Below, one piece after another: positions 44,253-53,213 of a stretch of DNA of 64,000 nt (positions are counted from its first letter, which is position 1; every line of letters starts with the position of its first letter). The notes under the pieces were generated by a model, which was given only the letters and a program-made list of their open reading frames with translations, was not told where the DNA came from and did no database searches. The stretch comes from Acinetobacter sp. BY419 (GTDB taxonomy: Bacteria > Pseudomonadota > Gammaproteobacteria > Pseudomonadales > Moraxellaceae): the NCBI RefSeq assembly GCF_019038395.1, contig NZ_JAGFXZ010000005.1:1-64000 (forward strand), read 5' to 3'. Made by a program: the position numbers and the translations under genes.

Positions 44253-45767
44253 ATGTTTAAGCGTTCATTACTGGTTGCAATGCTTGCAACTGTCACAGCC
44301 GCACAAGCTGCTCCTCTAACCAAAGATAATGGCGCGCCAGTCGGTGATAACCAGAACTCAATCACTGCGGGTCCAAATGGTTCGGTATTGCTTCAGGACG
44401 TTCAGCTGGTTCAAAAATTACAACGTTTTGGTCGTGAGCGCATTCCTGAGCGTGTGGTCCATGCGCGTGGTACAGGAGCATATGGTGAATTCGTAGCAAC
44501 CAAGGATCTGTCGGATCTTACCCTTGCTTCATTGTTCAAAGCGGGTACTAAAACTCCAGTTTTCCTGCGTTTCTCTACCGTGATTCATGGTAAAGGTTCA
44601 CCGGAAACGCTACGTGACCCGCACGGTTTTGCGTTGAAGTTCTATACCCAAGAAGGGAACTGGGACCTGGTCGGTAACCAGACACCGGTATTCTTCATCC
44701 GTGATGCGATCAAATTCCCCGACTTTATTCATGCAATGAAGCCAAGCCCGGTGACCAACGTGCAAGATGCCAACCGTGTGTTTGACTTCCTGTCGAGCCA
44801 GCCATGGGCAACCAACATGCTGACTTATGTATACGGCAAACAAGGTGTGCCAACCAGCTATCGTGAACAGGACGGTTTCGGTGTACATGCTTACAAGCTG
44901 TATAACGACAAAGGCGAATACAAGTATGTGAAATTCAACTTCCGCTCATTACAGGGCGTGAAAGGCTTGAACGTGAAACAGGCGGCTGAGCAGCAGGCTA
45001 AAGATTTCAATCACCTGACCAATGATCTTTATAACAACATCTATGCAGGCAACTTCCCGAAATGGGATCTTTATATTCAGGTGCTTGATCCTAAAGACCT
45101 AGGCAAGTTTGATTTCGATCCGCTAGATCCAACCAAAATCTGGCCAACGGATCTGATGCCAGAAACCAAAGTCGGTACCTTGACCCTGAACCGTATGCCG
45201 AAGAACTTCTTCAATGAGACTGAACAGGCGGCGTTTGCACCAGGTAATCTGGTTCCGGGCATCGAGCCATCAGAAGACCGTCTATTACAAGGGCGTATCT
45301 TCTCTTACTCAGATACGCAAATGTACCGTCTGGGTGCCAATCACCAGCAAATTCCGGTAAACCGTCCAGTGGTTGCGGTAAATAACAACAACCAGGAAGG
45401 TTATATGAACGTGTCTGAGCGTGACTCGGATGTGAACTATGAGCCAAGCCGCAAGGAGCCAAAAGCTGCAACTGAAAAAGCGCGTGCAGTACAAACACCA
45501 TTATCTGGTCATGTACAGCAAATTGGTGTGAAAGAGCAGAACTTTAAGCAGGCAGGTGAGCTATACCGTTCATACACAGCCAAAGAAAAAGATGACCTGA
45601 TCATGAACCTGGCTGCCGACTTAGGTGCAGTAAAAGATTCAGAAACCAAGCACATCATGTTGTCTTATTTCTACAAGGCAGATGCTGACTACGGTACACG
45701 CATGACCAAAGCCGTGAATGGCAACATCGCGACGGTCAAAGCCAAAGCAGCACAGTTAACAGACTGA
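44253..45767 (+). CDS. katB: Periplasmic catalase (KatB type)
   Basis: The 504-residue heme catalase has a cleavable signal peptide (MFKRSLLVAMLATVTAAQA), so it should detoxify hydrogen peroxide in the periplasm. Catalytic histidine is in VVHARGTGAYGEF, the asparagine in DLVGNQTPVFFIRD and the heme tyrosine in RIFSYSDTQMYRLGANHQQIPVN. An ankyrin-repeat gene follows, as in the P. aeruginosa katB-ankB pair, where AnkB is needed for optimal catalase activity. The ATG at 44253 is chosen as it opens the signal peptide. OxyR control would be expected, but I could not find a clear OxyR site in 44026-44252. Confidence 0.93.
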   Translation: MFKRSLLVAMLATVTAAQAAPLTKDNGAPVGDNQNSITAGPNGSVLLQDVQLVQKLQRFGRERIPERVVHARGTGAYGEFVATKDLSDLTLASLFKAGTKTPVFLRFSTVIHGKGSPETLRDPHGFALKFYTQEGNWDLVGNQTPVFFIRDAIKFPDFIHAMKPSPVTNVQDANRVFDFLSSQPWATNMLTYVYGKQGVPTSYREQDGFGVHAYKLYNDKGEYKYVKFNFRSLQGVKGLNVKQAAEQQAKDFNHLTNDLYNNIYAGNFPKWDLYIQVLDPKDLGKFDFDPLDPTKIWPTDLMPETKVGTLTLNRMPKNFFNETEQAAFAPGNLVPGIEPSEDRLLQGRIFSYSDTQMYRLGANHQQIPVNRPVVAVNNNNQEGYMNVSERDSDVNYEPSRKEPKAATEKARAVQTPLSGHVQQIGVKEQNFKQAGELYRSYTAKEKDDLIMNLAADLGAVKDSETKHIMLSYFYKADADYGTRMTKAVNGNIATVKAKAAQLTD

Positions 45768-45824
45768 TTTCGGTTGGTCAATCAGGATTGGTGACTAGGG
45801 TTTAAGAATTCACCTCCGCAAAGT

Positions 45825-45872
45825 CCTGTAGAATTCCAAACCTTTCCTGCACCCTAGGGGGAGTTCTACAGG
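45825..45872 (+). other. Long stem-loop between katB and ankB
   Basis: Arms of 13 bases (45825-45837 and 45860-45872) pair throughout, with one G-U pair, around a 22-base loop containing the palindrome CCCTAGGG. No T run follows, so this is not a plain terminator. It stands 57 bases after the katB stop and 80 bases before ankB. A role in mRNA processing, stability or differential expression of the two genes is inference. Confidence 0.65.
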
Positions 45873-45951
45873 CAACTTGTTTCTTTCAATTCAAAATACA
45901 TTTCAAGATTCAACCTTATTGAAATGACTTCGATTTCTACTGGAGTTCATC

Positions 45952-46482
45952 ATGAAAGTTATGTCATCTATCTGTTTAGCCAGTATTCTCGCGATAGGTT
46001 CCGTATTTGCAAACGTGACTGCCGCGAAGGAGATCTCCCCCGCTAAAACTGTGGACAATGTTCAGATGAACTCACAGCAGGAATTGATTGCGCTGTTCTT
46101 TGCAGCAGCGAAGACGGGCAATGAAGAGGTCATTAATGAATTCTTAAAGCATGGTTTTCCGGCCGATGTACGAAATAGCGACGGTTATACCCCTTTAATG
46201 ATGGCAACGTATTATGGTCATCAAGCGATTGTCACCAGTTTGCTTAAACATGGTGCAGACCGCTGCGCACGAGATCACCGCGGCAATACTGCCTTGATGG
46301 GTGCCTTGTTTAAAATGGAATTTGCGATTGCCAAGCAGTTGCGTCAGGTGGACTGTGATGCCCAGGCCCAAAAAACCGGGCAAAAGACCACAGCCGAATT
46401 TGCCAAGGTGATTGGCCAGGAAAAACAGCTGCAGAAACTGATTCAGGAGCAGGAAAAAGCTCGGGTCAAAACCCAGAAATAA
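45952..46482 (+). CDS. ankB: Periplasmic ankyrin-repeat protein (AnkB-like)
   Basis: The 176-residue product has a signal peptide (MKVMSSICLASILAIGSVFANVTAA) and about three ankyrin repeats. They read ELIALFFAAAKTGNEEVINEFLKHGFPADVRNSDGYTPLMMATYYGHQAIVTSLLKHGADRC and then DHRGNTALMGALFKMEFAIAKQLRQ. A short charged C-terminus follows. The position downstream of a periplasmic catalase matches P. aeruginosa AnkB, thought to help KatB folding, stability or heme acquisition in the periplasm. A direct partnership here is inferred from gene order and matching localisation. Confidence 0.88.
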   Translation: MKVMSSICLASILAIGSVFANVTAAKEISPAKTVDNVQMNSQQELIALFFAAAKTGNEEVINEFLKHGFPADVRNSDGYTPLMMATYYGHQAIVTSLLKHGADRCARDHRGNTALMGALFKMEFAIAKQLRQVDCDAQAQKTGQKTTAEFAKVIGQEKQLQKLIQEQEKARVKTQK

Positions 46483-46600
46483 ACCGGATTATACTCCTGA
46501 TACTTTTGTCGCAATCCAGCCGGCTGTACGTAAATCCTGCAATATTACATGACTTTTTATGCTTTAATGCAAAGATAAGCACAGCGATATTCCCTTAGTT

Positions 46601-47806
46601 ATGGCCCCAATTATCCATTCTCTGTTAGATACTGACTTGTACAAATTCACCATGTTACAAGTGGTCTTACACCAGTTTCCGCAAACGCATAGTGTCTACC
46701 ATTTCCGGTGTCGTAATCTGGAAGATACAGTCTATCCACTGACGGATATTCTGGATGATCTCAATCATCAACTGGACCTGCTGTGTCAGCTCAAGTTCAA
46801 AGAAGATGAACTGCAATATTTAAGAAGTTTACGTTTTATCAAAAGTGATTTTGTGGATTATCTGGAACTGTTCCAGCTTAAACGCCGCTTTATCAAAGCC
46901 GGAATTGACAGTCAAGGCCGTCTGGATATTGTGGTGGAAGGCCCGATGGTACAGGCCATGATGTTTGAAATTTTTGTTCTGTCGATCGTGAATGAACTGT
47001 ATTTTAGTCGCATCCGCACCCTTGAAGTGCTGGCAGAAGGCGAGCGCCGTTTAAAAGCCAAAATCGAGCTGCTAAAACAGTATGATGCAGCCCAGAATCC
47101 AAATGATCCACCATTTTTAGTGTCGGATTTTGGTACGCGTCGCCGTTATAGTTTTGAATGGCAAAAGCATGTCGTTGAAGAATTTCACAAAGCCGCACCG
47201 CATGTATTCCGTGGCACCAGCAATGTACTGCTAGCCAAAGAGTTAGGGCTGACCCCGATTGGCACCATGGCACATGAATTCCTGCAAGCCTTTCAGGCGC
47301 TGGATGTGCGCTTGCGTAATTTCCAGAAATACGCCCTGGAAACCTGGGTACAGGAATACCGGGGTGACCTGGGTATTGCCCTGACCGATGTGGTCGGTAT
47401 GGATGCTTTCCTGCGCGACTTTGACCTGTACTTTGCCAAACTGTTTGATGGCTTGCGTCATGACAGTGGCGATCCCTATGCATGGGGTGACAAAGCCTAT
47501 GCACATTATAAAAAGCTGAAAATCGACAGCAAAACCAAGATGCTGACCTTCAGTGATGGGCTGGATCTGGAAAAAGCCTGGAAACTGCATCAATACTTTA
47601 AAGACCGCTTTCAGGTCAGTTTCGGGATTGGCACCAACCTGACCAATGATATGGGGCAAACCCCATTAAATATTGTGTTGAAACTGGTAGAGTGTAACCG
47701 GCAGTCGGTAGCAAAAATCTCGGATAGTCCCGGCAAAACCATGACCGATAACGATACTTTCCTTGCCTATCTGCGTCAGGTCTTTGAAATCCCTGAACCG
47801 GCCTAA
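46601..47806 (+). CDS. pncB: Nicotinate phosphoribosyltransferase
   Basis: The 401-residue enzyme converts nicotinate, PRPP and ATP to nicotinate mononucleotide in NAD salvage. Signatures are [20 protein letters not shown] at the N-terminus, [13 protein letters not shown] near residue 176, [24 protein letters not shown] near residue 208 and the phosphate-binding [10 protein letters not shown] near residue 345. Length fits PncB. It completes the nicotinamide route with pncA. It has its own spacer after ankB and a terminator behind it. Confidence 0.96.
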   Translation: MAPIIHSLLDTDLYKFTMLQVVLHQFPQTHSVYHFRCRNLEDTVYPLTDILDDLNHQLDLLCQLKFKEDELQYLRSLRFIKSDFVDYLELFQLKRRFIKAGIDSQGRLDIVVEGPMVQAMMFEIFVLSIVNELYFSRIRTLEVLAEGERRLKAKIELLKQYDAAQNPNDPPFLVSDFGTRRRYSFEWQKHVVEEFHKAAPHVFRGTSNVLLAKELGLTPIGTMAHEFLQAFQALDVRLRNFQKYALETWVQEYRGDLGIALTDVVGMDAFLRDFDLYFAKLFDGLRHDSGDPYAWGDKAYAHYKKLKIDSKTKMLTFSDGLDLEKAWKLHQYFKDRFQVSFGIGTNLTNDMGQTPLNIVLKLVECNRQSVAKISDSPGKTMTDNDTFLAYLRQVFEIPEPA

Positions 47807-47835
47807 GCCAATTTTAAAAAACCGTCATTTTTAAG

Positions 47836-47863
47836 AACCGTTTCTATGCAGAGGCGGTTTTTT
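47836..47863 (+). terminator. Terminator of pncB
   Basis: An AACCGTTTCT / AGAGGCGGTT stem with mismatches, 8 of 10 positions paired, and a 4-base loop is followed by six T. Confidence 0.65.
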
Positions 47864-47980
47864 ATGTAAGACGCTTTTAGACCAGGGTTTAGCTCAAATC
47901 CTGCTAATCATCTGCAAAGAAAGCGCATAAGTGTAAAAACGAGCTGTGCTAAGATCAACAGGATTTATCCAATAATAGCC

Positions 47981-48838
47981 ATGATAACGATGACCGCTGC
48001 AGCTTTTAATTTTGGCCTGCTGATTGAGGCAGAAGATTTAGTTCCCTATTTGGGCCATGAAAAACTTCGTATTGTCGATCTGAGTCGTGCCTCTGTGTAT
48101 GAGCAGTTGCATATTCCACATGCCTTGCATCTGCGGCCTAAACTGCTGGTACGCCAGGATGAATACAGAATGGGATTATTGCCTGACGCAGAAGGTTTGC
48201 AGGCCCTCATTGATTATCTGAATATTTCGCCTGGGCATCATGTGGTGGCCTACGATGATGAAGGCGGCGCATGGGCAGGGCGTTTGCTCTGGAATCTGCA
48301 TTGTCTGGGTTTTGAAAATACCAGTTTACTCAATGGCGGCATTCACGCCTGGCTGGGTGCCGGTTTGCCCACCTCTTCCGATCAGGAAATATTTAGCCCG
48401 GTGAGTCATTTAGTTCCTGTAAATCTCGAGCAAAAAGCAGAGTCTCAGATTGAATATGATGAATTACGCCAGCTCATTGAAAATGAAGAAGTTCAACTGT
48501 GGGATTGCCGCACTGAAGATGAATATACCGGACTTCGTCTGGCAGCGCGCCGCGGCGGTCATATTCCGGGAGCACGTCATTTTGAATGGAGTACTGCCCT
48601 TAATCGCGAAAATCATTTAAAATTACAGCCTTTACCACGTACTCAGCAGCGTCTGGAACAACTGGGCTTTGATTTGAATCAACCCGTTGTGGTGTACTGC
48701 CAGTCCCATCACCGCTCAGGTTTGGCCTATATTCTAGGTCGTTTACTGGGCTGGAAAATTCGAGCCTATGATGGTGCGTGGAGTGAATGGGGCAACCGCC
48801 TCGATAGTCCAATCGCTACAGGGGAGCTGCCATCTTGA
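47981..48838 (+). CDS. rhdA: Thiosulfate sulfurtransferase (tandem rhodanese)
   Basis: The 285-residue protein has two rhodanese domains. The catalytic C-terminal one carries the active cysteine in [16 protein letters not shown] near residue 240. The N-terminal one is inactive, with an aspartate in the matching loop ([14 protein letters not shown] near residue 91). It transfers sulfane sulfur from thiosulfate to acceptors such as cyanide or thiols. The 3' end overlaps psd by ATGA-type contact, as in the Pseudomonas rhdA-psd pair. An in-frame ATG three codons downstream is an alternative start. Confidence 0.93.
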   Translation: MITMTAAAFNFGLLIEAEDLVPYLGHEKLRIVDLSRASVYEQLHIPHALHLRPKLLVRQDEYRMGLLPDAEGLQALIDYLNISPGHHVVAYDDEGGAWAGRLLWNLHCLGFENTSLLNGGIHAWLGAGLPTSSDQEIFSPVSHLVPVNLEQKAESQIEYDELRQLIENEEVQLWDCRTEDEYTGLRLAARRGGHIPGARHFEWSTALNRENHLKLQPLPRTQQRLEQLGFDLNQPVVVYCQSHHRSGLAYILGRLLGWKIRAYDGAWSEWGNRLDSPIATGELPS

Positions 48839-49686
48839 GCATCACGTCACGTTTAAAACAACAGTTTTTTATTAAAGCTCAACGATTAGTACCGCAACAT
48901 CGCTTGTCTCGTGTGGTGGGGAAAATTGCCGCCAGCGAAAACCCAATTATCAAAACGGCTGTGATTACTGCCTTTAAGGCCCAGTACGGCATTGATATGT
49001 CGATTGCTGAACAGGCTAATGCCCTGAAATTCAAATCGTTTAATGAATTTTTTACCCGTGCCCTGAAAGAAGGGATTCGTGCGGTTGATCCAGATGCCAG
49101 CAGCATTGTTTCTCCTGCAGACGGCGCGATTTCCCAGCTGGGTAAAATTGAAAATGGTGATGTGTTTCAGGCCAAAGGCCAGAAATTTACCGTTGAAGCC
49201 CTGATTGCCGATCCGCAGTTAGCCGAGCCATTCAAAAATGGTGAATTCGCTACCGTATATTTATCGCCGCGGGATTACCACCGGGTACATATGCCATTTG
49301 CCGGCACCCTGACTGAAACGCTGTATGTTCCGGGTGAGCTGTTCTCGGTTAATCAGGTCACTGCAGAAAACATTCCGGGCCTGTTTGCCCGTAATGAACG
49401 TATGGTCTGCCTGTTTGATACTGAAATCGGCCGTATGGCAGTCGTATTGGTCGGTGCAATGATTGTGGCCGGTATTGAAACCGTAGCCACCGGCAAAGTG
49501 AAACCTTCAGGCCGGATCGAGTTAAACCAGCATGATCTGTTCCTGGAAAAAGGGGCTGAACTGGGTCGTTTCTACCTCGGTTCAACTGCAGTGATTTTAT
49601 TTGAAGAAAACAAAATGCAGTGGGATGCCGCATTCAAGGCTAATTCTTTAGTGAATATGGGGGAAGCATTAGGACATACGTTGTAA
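48835..49686 (+). CDS. psd: Phosphatidylserine decarboxylase
   Basis: The 283-residue membrane-associated enzyme makes phosphatidylethanolamine. It is synthesised as a proenzyme and self-cleaves at the LGST motif, visible as [12 protein letters not shown] near residue 250, to form the pyruvoyl cofactor on the small subunit. [29 protein letters not shown] and [16 protein letters not shown] are other conserved parts. The start is a TTG or ATG-like codon overlapping the rhdA stop, so it is translated in the same mRNA. Confidence 0.96.
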   Translation: MSITSRLKQQFFIKAQRLVPQHRLSRVVGKIAASENPIIKTAVITAFKAQYGIDMSIAEQANALKFKSFNEFFTRALKEGIRAVDPDASSIVSPADGAISQLGKIENGDVFQAKGQKFTVEALIADPQLAEPFKNGEFATVYLSPRDYHRVHMPFAGTLTETLYVPGELFSVNQVTAENIPGLFARNERMVCLFDTEIGRMAVVLVGAMIVAGIETVATGKVKPSGRIELNQHDLFLEKGAELGRFYLGSTAVILFEENKMQWDAAFKANSLVNMGEALGHTL

Positions 49687-49694
49687 TGCCATTC

Positions 49695-49843
49695 TTCCTC
49701 CCTTTGGGAGGAGTCTAGGTGGAGGGGCTTTTAAAATAACCTCTTCCTCACCCTCTCCTAAAAGGAGAGGGAGCTTCTCCTTTTCCAAAATGGATTTAAT
49801 TTTAGCTAATCCCTCCTAACTCCCTTTTAAAAAGGAAGGAGTT
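49695..49843. repeat. Cluster of GC-rich hairpin repeats (REP-like)
   Basis: Three perfect or near-perfect inverted repeats lie in 150 bases: CCTCCC / GGGAGG (49695-49713), CCCTCTCCT / AGGAGAGGG (49751-49771) and AACTCC / GGAGTT with an inner CCTTTT / AAAAGG-like stem (49818-49843). All share a CTCC..GGAG pattern reminiscent of the dispersed hairpins of Acinetobacter chromosomes. A similar hairpin occurs near 43.5 kb. Confidence 0.6.
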
Positions 49844-49851
49844 AAAGGTAT

Positions 49852-49881
49852 AAAAAAAGCGCCATCAGGCGCTTTTTTTTT
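49852..49881 (-). terminator. Terminator of the SPOR-domain gene
   Basis: A GCGCC / GGCGC stem with an ATCA loop has seven A on the left and eight T on the right, 12 bases past the stop at 49893. It may also act on psd read-through. Confidence 0.88.
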
Positions 49882-49892
49882 GTTTCTACAAT

Positions 49893-50507
49893 TTATCGTT
49901 TTACGACGATTGAATCGATCCCGCTATTTTGCAAGGTTTGCTGCGCCATAATCGCGGCTTCTGCAGAATCGTAAGGGCCTGAAACCACGCGATACCAGAC
50001 TTTACCATTTTCTACACTGCGGACCACATCGGCAGATAAGCCATTTAGAATAATTTCGGCACGGCGGGCATCGGCCTGATCCGGATCATCAAAACTGCGG
50101 ACTTGCAGAATATAGCTGGCCGGAGCGGCAACAGGAGCTTCGCTGGCTTCTAAACCAGGCTCAGCAGATACTGCAGGTTCAGTCACTTCAGGTCGAGGCG
50201 CTTCTACAATCACTACCGTATCCTGAGTTTTATTTTCAGGTACGGCCTGTTCAGGAATAGGCGTTACCTGTTGCTGCGGCAACAGATCATAAAAACGGTA
50301 ATCTTTATTACTATCTTCTTCCTGGACAGATTCAGCACTCGTTTGAGATTTTGGTTTAACCGGTTCCCATGGCTTCCAGAGCATCAGCGCCATCAAAAAA
50401 CTTAACACGATTAAAATGATCACGAGTGTGCCGAGCCAGGTTGGAATAAGTGGCTTTTTAGGCTTATTCGGTCTTTCAGATACACCGCGCTGCGTTTTTC
50501 CAAACAC
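49893..50507 (-). CDS. SPOR-domain protein (FtsN-like)
   Basis: The 204-residue protein has a short cytosolic tail, one membrane helix (LGTLVIILIVLSFLMALML near residues 25-43), a Pro/Glu-rich linker and a C-terminal SPOR domain. The SPOR domain (YILQVRSFDDPDQADARRAEIILNGLSADVV) binds denuded septal glycan. Layout and position after argS resemble the FtsN-like genes found there in Pseudomonas. It would act at the division septum. Translation starts at a GTG at 50507, with GAGGA about ten bases upstream. The first residues (GKTQRGV) are cytosolic and basic. Confidence 0.85.
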   Translation of the reverse strand: MFGKTQRGVSERPNKPKKPLIPTWLGTLVIILIVLSFLMALMLWKPWEPVKPKSQTSAESVQEEDSNKDYRFYDLLPQQQVTPIPEQAVPENKTQDTVVIVEAPRPEVTEPAVSAEPGLEASEAPVAAPASYILQVRSFDDPDQADARRAEIILNGLSADVVRSVENGKVWYRVVSGPYDSAEAAIMAQQTLQNSGIDSIVVKR

Positions 50508-50688
50508 TTGGGATTTTCCTCTTATTGATCGGGGACATATAGAAAAGGCGTAACAGCAGTTATGCCTCTACTATCATTTCATCCTATGTGATCAGGATAT
50601 AAAAGTCATCCTCTAGATCACAAATCACACAGAATTTTAATTTATCTTCATCTTCAAATACATAGACCAAATGGAAAGATTTTTGCTT

Positions 50689-50790
50689 ACATGCCCACTT
50701 CGAGCAGAGCTCTCGCCTTGCGAGCATGCAAAACAATCTATACATGCTTACTCAAGCACAGCTCCGTCTTGCGTCAATGTAAAAGCAGTG
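50689..50790. repeat. Imperfect tandem repeat between argS and the SPOR gene
   Basis: Two copies of an ACATGC..CTT..AGCA.AGCTC..CTTGCG pattern begin at 50689 and 50742, a spacing of 53 bases, with roughly 70 percent identity by eye. They overlap the argS 3' end region. No gene or clear terminator is seen in 50508-50688. Confidence 0.45.
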
Positions 50791-50792
50791 CT

Positions 50793-52583
50793 TTACATGG
50801 ACTCAGGTGCTGATACGCCAAGCAGTTCCAGACCGTTGCGCAGAACTTGGCGAACATTCACAGATAACAGTAAACGTGCCTGAGTCAATTCAGCATCATC
50901 ACCCAGAACTTTATTGTCGTTGTACCAGCCGTGGAACAATGCTGCCAGCTCTTTCAGGTAGTTACCGATTTGATGCGGTTCATAGCTGTTTGCTGCACGA
51001 ACCAGAATCTCTGGATAGGCAGCCAGCTTGGCCAGAATTTCAGTTTCAGCATCAAGCTCCAGCTTGGCAGCCAAATTACGTGCCGCTGTAGCATCAAAGT
51101 TCACGCCTGTAGAGGCTGCTTTTTCTAACATACGGCAGATACGTGCATGTGCATACTGGATGTAATACACCGCATTGTCCTTGCTTTGTGACACAGCAAG
51201 GTCCAGGTCAAAGTCAATGTGCTGTTCAGACTTACGCATCACATAGTAGAAACGTGCAGCATCGTTCCCCACTTCTTTACGCAAATCACGCAGTGTCACA
51301 AACTGGCCTGAACGGGATGACATTTGTACCATCTCACCGCCACGCCATAAGCTCACGAACTGAACCAGAAGAACAGTCAATTTTTTCGAGTCATAGCCCA
51401 GTGCATCAATCGCTGCTTTTACACGTGCGATATAACCATGGTGATCTGAACCCCAGATATCAATGATATCGGTATAGCCACGTTGTAGCTTGTTCAGGTG
51501 GTAAGCGATATCTGATGCGAAGTACGTGGTCTGGCCATTACGGCGTTTCACTACACGGTCTTTTTCATCACCAAATTCAGTCGACTTGAACCAGATGTTG
51601 CCATCCAGTTCATACAGGAAACCACGCTGATCCAGAGTCTGTAAGGCTTCTTCAATTTTGTCTGTCAATGATTCTTCGCTGAACCATTGATTGAAAGTTA
51701 CACCAAATTCACCCAGGTCATCTTTAATATCATCCAGAATTGCTTTAAGCGCTGCCTGCAAGAAGACACGGTAGCCTGTACCGATGAGCTTTTGTGAATT
51801 AAAGATCAAACCATCAATATGTTTTTCTTTGTCGCCAGACAGCACTACTTTGTTGCCGTCTGCATCCAGTTCAGCTGCAAACTGCACATCTTCAGGCACG
51901 TCTTTATAGACCTCAGCCACAGGACGCACATAGGCATCGCCATCCTGATCAATAATGCTTTGCGCGATTTCTTTTACGTAGTCACCTTGGTAAGCATTTT
52001 TCGGGAATACCAGTTCCTGACCAGTTAACTCTAAATAACGCAGGTAGGTTGAAGTTGCCAGAATATCCATTTGACGGCCGGCATCGTTGACATAGTATTC
52101 GCGATCTACTTTGGCACCCGTTGCTTCAAGCAAGTTTGCAACGGTCATGCCATATGCGGCACCGCGACCATGACCCACGTGCAGGCTAGAGGTCGGATTG
52201 GCAGATACGAATTCCACCTGAATGCGTTTTCCCGCATTGACTTGCGTACGACCATAAGCATCTTTTTGTGCCTGGATTTGATCGAGTACAGTAAAGCGCT
52301 GGTCTGCATTTAAAAAGAAGTTAATAAAACCAGGACCGGCAATTTCTGCCTTGCTGATATCCGCCACTTCAGGAAGAGCAGCAAGAATTTTTTCTGCTAA
52401 ATCACGTGGCTTCATACCCGCAGCTTTCGACGCGATCATGGCAATATTCGACGCAAAGTCACCATGGCTTCGGTCTTTGGTACGCGTCAAACTACTTGTG
52501 TTGTTCCAGTCAGATGGGAGTACGTTTTGTGCCTGTAAAGTTTGCACTGCATGATCGAGAGCTGCTTGTATTGCCGTATTCAT
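50793..52583 (-). CDS. argS: Arginyl-tRNA synthetase
   Basis: The 596-residue class I synthetase charges tRNA-Arg. The N-terminal additive domain is followed by the HIGH-type motif FVSANPTSSLHVGHGRGAAYG near residue 125. The KMSK counterpart is degenerate, as in many ArgRS (LWRGGEMVQMSSRSGQFVTL). The C-terminal anticodon-binding domain ends in LLGVSAPESM, the typical ArgRS end. The ATG at 52583 is chosen; the 15 codons upstream lack homology. It precedes the SPOR gene by about 285 bases. Confidence 0.97.
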   Translation of the reverse strand: MNTAIQAALDHAVQTLQAQNVLPSDWNNTSSLTRTKDRSHGDFASNIAMIASKAAGMKPRDLAEKILAALPEVADISKAEIAGPGFINFFLNADQRFTVLDQIQAQKDAYGRTQVNAGKRIQVEFVSANPTSSLHVGHGRGAAYGMTVANLLEATGAKVDREYYVNDAGRQMDILATSTYLRYLELTGQELVFPKNAYQGDYVKEIAQSIIDQDGDAYVRPVAEVYKDVPEDVQFAAELDADGNKVVLSGDKEKHIDGLIFNSQKLIGTGYRVFLQAALKAILDDIKDDLGEFGVTFNQWFSEESLTDKIEEALQTLDQRGFLYELDGNIWFKSTEFGDEKDRVVKRRNGQTTYFASDIAYHLNKLQRGYTDIIDIWGSDHHGYIARVKAAIDALGYDSKKLTVLLVQFVSLWRGGEMVQMSSRSGQFVTLRDLRKEVGNDAARFYYVMRKSEQHIDFDLDLAVSQSKDNAVYYIQYAHARICRMLEKAASTGVNFDATAARNLAAKLELDAETEILAKLAAYPEILVRAANSYEPHQIGNYLKELAALFHGWYNDNKVLGDDAELTQARLLLSVNVRQVLRNGLELLGVSAPESM

Positions 52584-52842
52584 AATCAGTCGAAAATAGA
52601 TATCGCAGAAAAACAGCAAATATAGCAAATTTCATGCTCTTTAGGTAAAAGCATTTCTAGAGAATAAAAACTGTACGATCAACAGTCGGGAGTTTTTTAT
52701 TAAATAAATATAAAATAACAGGATAAATCTCATGAAAATGAAATCAGTTTCAGACAGAACAATACGAATGAAAAAATCAGTCATTCAAACCGGAAGATTT
52801 GGCTTATATTAGTTGTCTGAAGAACAATCAAAAAGAGTCCGT

Positions 52843-53130
52843 ATGGCTTCACCACAACGTCCCACTATTATCGGCACTATTCCTAAACTTCCTGCAAAAT
52901 GGGCATTGATTATTGTGCCTTTTATCCTGTCTTGCCTGATGAGTGGCATTATTTCCATGATCAATATGCTGCGTACTCTCGGCTGGATTGATGGATTTAT
53001 CGCACTCTGGTTTCATAACTGGATGATTTCCTGGGCGATTGCCTTTCCGATTGTGGTGACCTTATTGCCTTTTGTACGCAGATTTACCGGGCTACTGGTC
53101 GATATGTCCGGACCTCAGCCACCGAAGTAA
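52843..53130 (+). CDS. DUF2798 family membrane protein
   Basis: The 95-residue protein has two membrane helices (about residues 20-40 and 60-80). The stretch KLPAKWALIIVPFILSCLMSGIISMINMLRTLGW and WMISWAIAFPIVVTLLPFVRRF matches the DUF2798 pattern. Its function is unknown. The ATG at 52843 is used; a TTG ten codons upstream would add an unmatched charged segment. It stands alone between argS and the DUF445 gene. Confidence 0.82.
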   Translation: MASPQRPTIIGTIPKLPAKWALIIVPFILSCLMSGIISMINMLRTLGWIDGFIALWFHNWMISWAIAFPIVVTLLPFVRRFTGLLVDMSGPQPPK

Positions 53131-53213
53131 ATCACGTTGGGCAATAGCCTGATCCAGGTTCAATGGCCTTGCCCTAGTGATCTAGATGATGGCCCGGGTC
53201 AGATTTTTACTGT

